Source: SFTH01 sp963643985 (GTDB lineage: Bacteria > Bacillota > Clostridia > Christensenellales > Aristaeellaceae). Taken from it: a stretch of DNA of 6,756 nucleotides. Location: the NCBI GenBank assembly GCA_963643985.1, contig CAVINP010000101.1, forward strand, positions 1 to 6,756. The letters run 5' to 3'. Below are positions 1 through 4,731 of this stretch, piece by piece. The position numbers and the translations under genes were made by a program. Under the pieces are notes generated by a model. It searched no databases. It was given only the letters and a program-made list of their open reading frames with translations, and had not been told where the DNA came from. Within the stretch, counting starts at the first letter, position 1, and the number at the start of each line of letters is the position of its first letter.

Positions 1-46
1 AAAGACTTCCCGCTTTGTGGCAAGCGCGGAAGTCAAGACGGTCTGA
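1..46 (+). CDS. Possible 3' end of an upstream gene (partial)
   Basis: One frame (codons starting at base 2) is open from the window edge to a TGA at 44-46 and would encode the tail KTSRFVASAEVKTV. The TGA overlaps the GAGGAGGG ribosome binding site of the permease that follows, which is typical of tightly packed operons and suggests translational coupling. An upstream gene of the same sugar transporter (a second permease, an ATPase or a binding protein) would be expected here, but 14 codons are too few to identify it. Most of its codons end in G or C, like those of its neighbours. The segment also contains an inverted repeat, GACTTCC (4-10) against GGAAGTC (28-34), extended by CGCTT/AAGCG with one bulged C, and no T-run after it. 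It may equally be untranslated leader. Confidence 0.35.
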   Translation, partial: KTSRFVASAEVKTV

Positions 47-59
47 GGAGGGCGCGATC

Positions 60-1073
60 ATGGAAAACAGTAAGAAATTTACGAAGTTTGCCAAGGAACA
101 CGGCGTCATCCTTGAATATGCGATTCTCTTTGTCATTGCCTGCTGCGTGGTGCCGAGTTTCTTCTCGGTCTCCGCGATATTCACGGTCATCAAGCAGGCG
201 GCCGTGCCCTGCGTGGCCTGCATGGGCATGATGCTGGTGCTCACCACCGGCGGCATCGACCTGTCCCTGGCCAACACGGTCGGCCTGTGCTCCGTGGTGC
301 TGGGCGTGCTGACGGTGCTGGGCGGCTGGCCGGCCTGGGCGGCGATCATCATAACGCTGCTCACGGGCGCGGTGGTCGGAGTGATGAACGGCTGCATCAT
401 ACAGTTTCTGAAGGTGCCTGCCTTCATTGCGACCCTCGGCTCCGGCTACGTGATCTACGGCATGGCCCAGATCATCGGCAAGGGCGAGCAGTTCAACCAG
501 CTGCCGGAGGATCTGAAGGCCTTCGGCACCACGAAGGTGTTTGACTTCATCTATCAGGCCCTGCCCGAGAAGGTTCAGGACGTGCAGCTGATCAAGTCCT
601 TCCTGCGCCTGCCCAGCTATGTCTGGATATCGCTGGTCATTGTGCTGATCATGTATTTCGTGCGTCACAAGACGGTCTACGGCCGCAACCTCTCTGCCTT
701 CGGCTTCAACGCCAAGACGGCACAGATTTCCGGCATCCGCACCGCCCGCCTGCACGTTGAAACCTATATGTTCTGCTCGATACTGGTGGCCATGGCCTCC
801 GTGCTGCTCTCCATCCGCGCGGGCTGCTGCCAGTCGAACCTGGGCGGCCTCAACTACACCTTTGACATCGTCACGGCCGCGGTCGTGGCGGGCACGAGCC
901 TCTACGGCGGCGTGTCCAGCGTGGTCAACTGCGTCTTCGGCGTGTTCATCACCAAGACGCTGGAGGTTTCCATCAACATGCTCAAGGTCAACTATTACCT
1001 CTTCAAGCCCTGCCTGGGTCTGGTAATACTGATCGCCATCGTGCTGGAAGCCTACAAGAACCGCAAACTCTGA
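60..1073 (+). CDS. CUT2-family sugar ABC transporter permease (RbsC-like)
   Basis: This is the membrane-spanning subunit of a ribose/galactose-type ABC importer (BPD_transp_2 family), which passes a sugar from an external binding protein through the cytoplasmic membrane. The 337-residue protein is close to the usual 310-340. Family landmarks are TGGIDLS at 63-69, GVMNG then KVPAFIATLGS at 107-128, YGRNLSAFGFNAKTAQISGI at about 207-226 (cytoplasmic loop that contacts the ATPase) and AAVVAGTSLYGG at 273-284. Long hydrophobic stretches give roughly eight to ten membrane segments. The usual GGTSL in the last motif reads AGTSL here. I chose the ATG at 60 because GAGGAGGG lies 7 bases upstream; an in-frame TTG at 15 would add 15 charged residues and has no such site. 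The ATPase starts 21 bases downstream. The substrate cannot be told from this sequence. Confidence 0.93.
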   Translation: MENSKKFTKFAKEHGVILEYAILFVIACCVVPSFFSVSAIFTVIKQAAVPCVACMGMMLVLTTGGIDLSLANTVGLCSVVLGVLTVLGGWPAWAAIIITLLTGAVVGVMNGCIIQFLKVPAFIATLGSGYVIYGMAQIIGKGEQFNQLPEDLKAFGTTKVFDFIYQALPEKVQDVQLIKSFLRLPSYVWISLVIVLIMYFVRHKTVYGRNLSAFGFNAKTAQISGIRTARLHVETYMFCSILVAMASVLLSIRAGCCQSNLGGLNYTFDIVTAAVVAGTSLYGGVSSVVNCVFGVFITKTLEVSINMLKVNYYLFKPCLGLVILIAIVLEAYKNRKL

Positions 1074-1094
1074 TCGAAAGCGAGGGGCAGGAGC

Positions 1095-2615
1095 ATGAAA
1101 AAAACCATACTGGAAATGAAGGGCATCACGAAATACATATTCGATGCCTACGGAAACGCTCTTCGCAACGCCACCGTCAAGATACTGGACAATGTGGATT
1201 TTGACCTGCGCGAGGGCGAGGTACACATACTGGTCGGCGAAAACGGCGCGGGCAAGTCCACGCTGATGAAGATACTGGGCGGTATACTGCCCACCGACGA
1301 GGGCGAGATCAGATTGGACGGCAAGCCGGTTCACCCCAGGAATGCGCGTGAGGCGATGGAACTGGGCATCGGCTTTATCCATCAGGAACTGAACCTGTGC
1401 AACAATCTGACGGTGGCTCAGAACATCTACATCGGCCGCGAACAGAAGGGCGGCCTGCTCATGGACAACAAGGGCATGATCCGCGAGGCCCGCCGCATGC
1501 TGCAGGAGCTGGGCATAGACATTGACCCGCGCACGCAGGTGGCCAAACTGTCCACCGCGCAGCAGCAGGTGGTCGAGATCGTGAAGGTGCTCAGCTACAA
1601 CTGCCGCATCATCATCATGGACGAGCCGACTTCCTCCCTGACGAAAAAGGAGATCGACTTCCTCTTCGGCTTGATCCACAGGCTGCGCAGCGAGGGCGTG
1701 TCCATCATCTACATTTCGCACCGTACCGAGGAATTTGAGCAGGTGGGCGACCGTCTGAGCGTGCTGCGCGACGGCACGTACATCGGCACGCTGGAGCGCG
1801 AAGAGTTTGAGATCGGCCGCATCGTCAAGATGATGGTCGGCCGCACGCTGGGCGAGATGTATGAAAATACGCACGTGCCGGGCGATGAGGTGGCGCTGGA
1901 GGTCAAGGGTCTGCGCCTGGAGCCGCACACGCCGCCGATCGACATGCACATCTGCAAGGGCGAAATCGTGGGCATGGGCGGCCTGGTCGGCGCAGGGCGC
2001 ACGGAACTGGCCAAGTCCGTCTACGGCGTGCGCAAGAGCTACGGCGGCGAGGTGCTCTACTTCGGCCAGCGCGAGCACACGCTTGACCCGCAGAAATGGC
2101 TGCGCAGCGGCCTGATCTACCTGACGGAGGACCGCAAGGACGAGGGCCTGATACTGGACATGGGCATCGCGGAAAACATCACGCTGGCCAACCTCTGGCG
2201 GATGTTCAAAAACGGCGTCATCAATGCCAAGGCTGAGCACGAGGCCGCCGAGGAGGTTGTCAAGGAGCTGAATATCGTCTGCAAGAACAAGACGCAGCCG
2301 GTCAAGACGCTCTCGGGCGGCAACCAGCAGAAGGTGGTGCTGGGCAAGTGCCTGATCACGAAGCCGCGCGTGCTGATACTGGACGAGCCGACCCGCGGCA
2401 TCGACGTGGGCGCAAAGCGCGAAATCTATCACATCATTGACCGCATCGCTGCCGAGGGCGTGGCCGTGATGATGATTTCCAGCGATATGCCGGAGCTGAT
2501 CGGCATGTCCGACCGCGTGTATGTGATGAAGGATGGCGCCGTTGTGGCCGAAATCAAGGACAAGGCCGACATGGATCAGGAAAAGATACTCTCCTACACC
2601 ATCGGACAGAAATAA
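1095..2615 (+). CDS. CUT2-family sugar ABC transporter ATP-binding protein (RbsA/MglA-like, two NBDs)
   Basis: This is the energising subunit of the sugar importer: two fused ATPase domains that work on the cytoplasmic face of the permease encoded just upstream. The length of 506 residues is normal. NBD1 has Walker A GENGAGKST (48-56), Q-loop FIHQELN (94-100), a relaxed signature LSTAQQQ (152-158), Walker B RIIIMDEPTSSL (171-182) and an H-loop histidine at 209. NBD2 has the family-typical degenerate Walker A GLVGAGRTE (296-304), signature LSGGNQQK (406-413), Walker B VLILDEPTRGID (426-437) and SSDMPE where the H-loop would be. NBD2 is therefore probably the weaker ATPase, as in RbsA. The segment between the first strand and Walker A (14-34) is about ten residues longer than in RbsA. 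GAGGGG sits 7 bases before the ATG. No clear T-tailed terminator follows; a palindrome array does. Confidence 0.95.
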   Translation: MKKTILEMKGITKYIFDAYGNALRNATVKILDNVDFDLREGEVHILVGENGAGKSTLMKILGGILPTDEGEIRLDGKPVHPRNAREAMELGIGFIHQELNLCNNLTVAQNIYIGREQKGGLLMDNKGMIREARRMLQELGIDIDPRTQVAKLSTAQQQVVEIVKVLSYNCRIIIMDEPTSSLTKKEIDFLFGLIHRLRSEGVSIIYISHRTEEFEQVGDRLSVLRDGTYIGTLEREEFEIGRIVKMMVGRTLGEMYENTHVPGDEVALEVKGLRLEPHTPPIDMHICKGEIVGMGGLVGAGRTELAKSVYGVRKSYGGEVLYFGQREHTLDPQKWLRSGLIYLTEDRKDEGLILDMGIAENITLANLWRMFKNGVINAKAEHEAAEEVVKELNIVCKNKTQPVKTLSGGNQQKVVLGKCLITKPRVLILDEPTRGIDVGAKREIYHIIDRIAAEGVAVMMISSDMPELIGMSDRVYVMKDGAVVAEIKDKADMDQEKILSYTIGQK

Positions 2616-2656
2616 GGCAGTTTACGGTCTCTTGTTCGTATTCGCTCGGCAGTTCG

Positions 2657-2821
2657 CCTTTCAAAGGAGCCGGACTCCTGCCTCCCCTGAAAGGGGAGGG
2701 GGACCGCAAGGCAACAAGCCCGAAGGGCTTGTTGGTCTGTCCAATTTGGGACAGACTGCCGACGGTCGAATTCTGCGAATTCGAGCGCGGCACCGCCGGC
2801 GGTGGAGGGGTTAGAGATCTC
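2657..2821. repeat. Composite palindrome array in the gap after the sugar operon
   Basis: At least seven inverted repeats stand almost end to end in 165 bases: CCTTT-C-AAAGG (2657-2667), AGGAG/CTCCT (2665-2679), CCTCCCCT-GAA-AGGGGAGG (2681-2699), a perfect 10-bp stem CAACAAGCCC/GGGCTTGTTG with a GAA loop (2712-2734), GTCTGTCC/GGACAGAC (2735-2756), TCGAATTC-TGC-GAATTCGA extended outward by CG and GCCG pairs (2758-2791), CACCGCCGGCGGTG (2791-2804) and GAGATCTC (2814-2821). ACCGC at 2703-2707 can also pair with GCGGT at 2799-2803 and close the middle part as a domain. The outer frame, CTCCCCTGAAAGGGGAGGGGGACCGC on one side and GCGGTGGAGGGG on the other, resembles palindromic dispersed repeats I recall from gut Clostridia; that is memory, not a search. 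No stem has a T-run, so it is not a standard terminator. No credible gene lies here. Confidence 0.7.
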
Positions 2822-2853
2822 CTTGCTATCTGTGGCTTCCAAACAAGTATGTA

Positions 2854-2883
2854 TTGACCGTAAAGACCGGGTTGTGGTATAAT
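2854..2883 (+). promoter_or_regulatory. Sigma-A-type promoter for the DUF4867 gene
   Basis: A -35 element TTGACC (2854-2859) and a perfect -10 TATAAT (2878-2883) are separated by 18 bases. The -10 is preceded by TGG (2875-2877), which makes it an extended -10 of the TGnTATAAT type. Transcription would start near 2890, about 65 bases before the start codon. The promoter shows that the DUF4867 gene can be expressed independently of the sugar operon. A second TATAAT at 2927-2932 has no matching -35. Confidence 0.8.
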
Positions 2884-2894
2884 TAAAACAGTAA

Positions 2895-2922
2895 GGCGGC
2901 GGGAGTGCCATCTTCCGCCGCC
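2895..2922 (+). promoter_or_regulatory. GC-rich hairpin at the 5' end of the DUF4867 leader
   Basis: GGCGGCGGGAG (2895-2905) pairs with CTTCCGCCGCC (2912-2922) through one G-U pair, leaving a six-base loop. The stem would begin only about five bases after the predicted transcription start, and the remainder of the leader is AT-rich and unstructured up to the ribosome binding site. A stem at the very 5' end commonly protects Bacillota mRNAs from 5' exonuclease decay, so an mRNA stabiliser is the simplest reading (inference). There is no T-run, so it is not a terminator on this strand. Confidence 0.6.
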
Positions 2923-2954
2923 GAATTATAATAAAAACGAGAGGAAGAACATTC

Positions 2955-3581
2955 ATGAAGATTCAGTCCGTATTCGATCCCGCATTTGCCCGCTACGGCA
3001 AGGTGCTCAAGGGCTTTGACACGAAAGCGCTCGAGGCCGGCCTGCTCAAGACGCAGTGCCCCGAGGGCGGCACGCTCTACGTGGCCTCCGATGCTGAGTT
3101 GGAAAAGCTCCCGATCTTCAAAGTTTTCTCCGAGCAGGTCTACGGCGGCATGCCCGTTCAGATCGGCTACTGCAACGGCGAAAACTGCAAGCTCAACTGC
3201 CTGGAGTATCACCGTGACAGCGAGATCAACCTGCCCGTGGGCGGCGATGCCATACTGCTGCTGGGTCTGGAGGGTGATATCGACTTTGAAAACTACAGCT
3301 ACGACACCGCCAAGGTCGAGGCCTTCCGCGTGCCCGAGGGAACGATGATCGAGGTCTACGGCACTTCCTTGCACTATGCCCCCGTGGGCAAGGCCTTCCG
3401 CTGCCTGGTCGTGCTGCCGCGCGGCACCAACACCGATCTGCAGTTCAAGCCCGACATGGCCGGCGACGCACGCCTGCTGACTGCCACCAACAAGTGGCTG
3501 CTGGCCCACGCAGACTCCGCCGAGGCCAAGAGCGGCGCCATGGTCTGCCTCAAGGGCGAGAACATCGAAATCAGGCTGTGA
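2955..3581 (+). CDS. DUF4867 family protein, probable cupin-like fold
   Basis: The 208-residue soluble protein matches what I know of the DUF4867 family, whose hallmarks are present: GGMPVQIGYCNG (64-75), LNCLEYHRDSEIN (80-92), a DAILLLG strand (98-104), FRVPEGTMIEVYGTSLHYAP (124-143), LVVLPRGTN (151-159) and NKWLLAH (179-185). Alternating short strands with a histidine/acid cluster in the first half (E84, H86, E90) and a later histidine after a PEGT turn (H140) look like the two metal-binding motifs of a cupin barrel; this is inference. The family is often found near carbohydrate-uptake genes, and a sugar transporter lies just upstream, so a role in sugar metabolism is possible, but no reaction is known to me. 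There is no signal peptide or membrane segment. GAGGAAG lies 7 bases before the ATG. The gene has its own promoter and terminator. Confidence 0.85.
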   Translation: MKIQSVFDPAFARYGKVLKGFDTKALEAGLLKTQCPEGGTLYVASDAELEKLPIFKVFSEQVYGGMPVQIGYCNGENCKLNCLEYHRDSEINLPVGGDAILLLGLEGDIDFENYSYDTAKVEAFRVPEGTMIEVYGTSLHYAPVGKAFRCLVVLPRGTNTDLQFKPDMAGDARLLTATNKWLLAHADSAEAKSGAMVCLKGENIEIRL

Positions 3582-3584
3582 AGA

Positions 3585-3621
3585 AACAGTGGTCAGTTGA
3601 ATGGCTTATCACCACACTGTT
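3585..3621 (+). other. Inverted repeat just after the DUF4867 stop codon
   Basis: AACAGTG (3585-3591) pairs with CACTGTT (3615-3621), starting three bases after the stop codon. A second complementary pair, GTTGAA and TTCAAC, overlaps it, so two mutually exclusive stems are possible. No T-run follows; the real terminator lies about 65 bases further on. It may be a 3' mRNA-end structure. Confidence 0.35.
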
Positions 3622-3686
3622 CAACCGATCCCTGGTTACAGGTTGCCGGAAACGATAGCCATTAACTTTCCATAATGAACCCAAAG

Positions 3687-3725
3687 AAGAGGATTCGCTG
3701 CATACACGCAACGGATCCTCTTTTT
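3687..3725 (+). terminator. Intrinsic terminator of the DUF4867 gene
   Basis: AAGAGGAT (3687-3694) pairs perfectly with ATCCTCTT (3715-3722). The stem continues inward through a T-G wobble, CG/CG, one mismatch and TGC/GCA around a six-base loop. It runs directly into TTTTT (3721-3725). This is a standard Rho-independent terminator for + strand transcription, about 105 bases after the DUF4867 stop. On the other strand the tail after the stem is not T-rich, so it is not clearly bidirectional. Confidence 0.88.
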
Positions 3726-3759
3726 ATGGTTTTCGGTTCAACCCGTTTTCCCGGGGGGG

Positions 3760-3830
3760 ATAGGTTATCGGCACTTCCTCAATCGCCGACACGACAGATC
3801 CTTCCTTCGGAGATTGAATGTCTAACCTGT
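3760..3830 (+). other. Possible three-way-junction RNA fold
   Basis: Three helices nest without conflict. P1 joins ATAGGTTA (3760-3767) with TAACCTGT (3823-3830), 8 pairs including one G-U. P2 joins TCGGC (3768-3772) with GCCGA (3785-3789). P3 joins GACA (3793-3796) with TGTC (3819-3822) and continues through ATC/GAT and TCC/GGA to a TTC loop. P1 abuts both P2 and P3. No promoter, terminator or open frame can be tied to it, and it lies downstream of the DUF4867 terminator. It could be a small structured RNA or a chance fold. Confidence 0.25.
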
Positions 3831-3860
3831 AGCACTGTTTCACCGATCAGCGGCCACACC

Positions 3861-3930
3861 TAACGTATAATTTAAAAACATATGCATGCAATACTTTTGT
3901 AATATCTCAGAACAAATATGCAATCAAAAT
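3861..3930. other. AT-rich block next to the DnaA boxes
   Basis: Only 16 of these 70 bases are G or C, against clearly GC-rich genes on both sides. The block contains TATAAT (3866-3871) with no acceptable -35, the palindrome TGCATGCA (3883-3890) and two copies of ATATGCA. No open frame looks coding. Its position 45 to 250 bases to the left of the DnaA boxes makes it a candidate for a readily melting DNA-unwinding segment, though any AT-rich gap would look the same. Confidence 0.4.
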
Positions 3931-3976
3931 TGGGCGGAAAACGTCGTGGAAAAGTGCCGCAAAAAGGCCGCACTTC

Positions 3977-4184
3977 GGTGGATATGGCAGAAAAACGGGC
4001 TGAAACTTGGGATTATGTCCTAAAAACCGACCAATCTTGAAGAAAATCAGACATGAGCAAACCACGGTCTGTGGATATACTATTCCGTGCACAACTCAAA
4101 ACTGTGGATAAAGTGGACTTATCCCCGAGAATTGCGCTATAGCAGGCTTAAAACTGTGGATAACCGTGTGGAAAATGTGGATTT
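3977..4184 (-). promoter_or_regulatory. DnaA-box cluster
   Basis: The DnaA box is TTATCCACA, read as TGTGGATAA on the + strand. Two perfect copies occur at 4103-4111 and 4155-4163. Copies with one mismatch are TGTGGATAT (4070-4078) and TGTGGAAAA (4167-4175). Copies with two mismatches are GGTGGATAT (3977-3985) and TGTGGATTT (4176-4184), plus TTATCCCCG in the opposite orientation (4119-4127). A further weak copy, AGTGGATAT (4316-4324), lies in the mrnC leader. All but one point the same way, and the last two of the cluster abut. DnaA, the replication initiator and a transcription factor, binds such sites. The cluster lies between a terminator and the mrnC promoter, not beside dnaA or dnaN within this window, so titration or regulation is as likely as an origin. 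Confidence 0.7.
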
Positions 4185-4215
4185 CCCCACCGTTCAGGGG
4201 AAATGAATATTCATT
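4181..4215. repeat. Inverted repeat joined to a 14-bp palindrome beside the last DnaA box
   Basis: ATTTCCCC (4181-4188) and GGGGAAAT (4197-4204) form an 8-bp inverted repeat around an eight-base centre; the left arm overlaps the last DnaA-like box. The right arm runs into the perfect palindrome AATGAATATTCATT (4202-4215). Both could be protein-binding sites or cruciform-forming DNA. There is no T-tail, so this is not a terminator on the + strand. Confidence 0.5.
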
Positions 4216-4283
4216 GCGGCTATGCGGAATATGCAGCTTTCGCCTCAGACGGGCAGAGTTTTACAATTCCGCGAAGGTTTTAC

Positions 4284-4317
4284 TTGTTTGGAAACAATTA
4301 TTCTGTTATAATAACAG
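4284..4317 (+). promoter_or_regulatory. mrnC operon promoter with overlapping palindromic operators
   Basis: TTGTTT (-35, 4284-4289) and a perfect TATAAT (-10, 4307-4312) are 17 bases apart, and TGT before the -10 makes it an extended -10. Two perfect palindromes coincide with the core elements: TTGTTT-GG-AAACAA (4284-4297) starts exactly at the -35, and CTGTTAT-A-ATAACAG (4303-4317) is centred on the -10. The second has the 7-1-7 geometry seen in several Bacillota operators, but its sequence is not one I can assign. A weak DnaA-like box (4316-4324) covers the expected transcription start. The promoter would serve mrnC, rlmB and sigH. Confidence 0.72.
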
Positions 4318-4344
4318 TGGATATTTGTTGCATGGGGGCACGAA

Positions 4345-4731
4345 ATGGAATTTGAGCACAACATGCTGCCCGGGTCGCTGGAGCTGGCGTATCTGGGCGA
4401 TACGATATACGACCTCTACGTCAGGCGGCGTCTGGTCAGGCAGGGCGGCCGCGTGCAGATGATGCACAAGCAGGCGATCCGCCTGGTCTGTGCGCACGCG
4501 CAGGCAGAGGCCTTCACACGTATCGAGCCGCTGCTGACAGAAGAGGAGGCCGCCGTGGCCCGCCGTGCCCGCAACGCGCACCAGAAGCCGCCGCATAACG
4601 CCGATACGGGCGAGTACCACCGCGCCACGGCACTGGAGGCACTGATCGGTTATCTGGATCTGACGGGTAGGCAGGCACGTCTGGAAGAGATATTGAACAT
4701 CGCTCTTGGAAATACGGAGGAAGTCAAATGA
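4345..4731 (+). CDS. mrnC: Mini-ribonuclease III
   Basis: Mini-RNase III is a dimeric RNase III-type endonuclease without a double-stranded RNA-binding domain; in Bacillus subtilis it trims the ends of 23S rRNA precursors. The 128-residue protein is of family length. The signature LAYLGDTIYDLYVR (14-27) holds the catalytic aspartate D19, RRARNAH (73-79) matches the conserved RRGRNA segment, and YHRATALEALIGYLDL (91-106) contains the second metal-binding acid E98. The start follows GGGGG by six bases, a weak G-only binding site, so the choice rests mainly on alignment with the family. The stop overlaps the rlmB start as ATGA, which implies translational coupling. In many relatives cysS precedes this gene; here a long regulatory gap does. 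Confidence 0.94.
   Translation: MEFEHNMLPGSLELAYLGDTIYDLYVRRRLVRQGGRVQMMHKQAIRLVCAHAQAEAFTRIEPLLTEEEAAVARRARNAHQKPPHNADTGEYHRATALEALIGYLDLTGRQARLEEILNIALGNTEEVK

Noticed and set aside
33..2432. A very long open frame on the - strand (799 codons) opposite the permease and ATPase
   Set aside because: It is the antisense mirror of two clearly real genes. High G/C at third positions removes stop codons in this reverse frame. Its translation is rich in His, Ala, Asp and Gln without domains, and it spans the junction between two genes.
2681..2810. Intrinsic terminator of the sugar operon
   Set aside because: Several strong stems exist but none is followed by a T-run, so a standard Rho-independent terminator cannot be claimed.
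2657..2821. CRISPR array
   Set aside because: The palindromes differ from each other and are not spaced by unique spacers. There is no recurring direct repeat.
2895..2954. Riboswitch in the DUF4867 leader
   Set aside because: Only one simple stem is present in about 65 bases of leader, with no conserved aptamer core that I recognise.
2533..2956. Open frames on both strands through the palindrome array
   Set aside because: They overlap the end of the ATPase gene or the DUF4867 promoter, their residues come from palindromic DNA, and no suitable ribosome binding site is seen.
3866..3871. TATAAT as a possible promoter in the AT-rich block
   Set aside because: No -35 element at 16-19 bases upstream and no gene follows within reach. 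A TTGCAT/TATACG pair on the - strand is equally weak.
3675..4092. Short open frames at 3675-3863 (+) and 3907-4092 (-)
   Set aside because: The first runs through the terminator hairpin and the second through the DnaA-box region. Neither has a clear ribosome binding site or a known motif.
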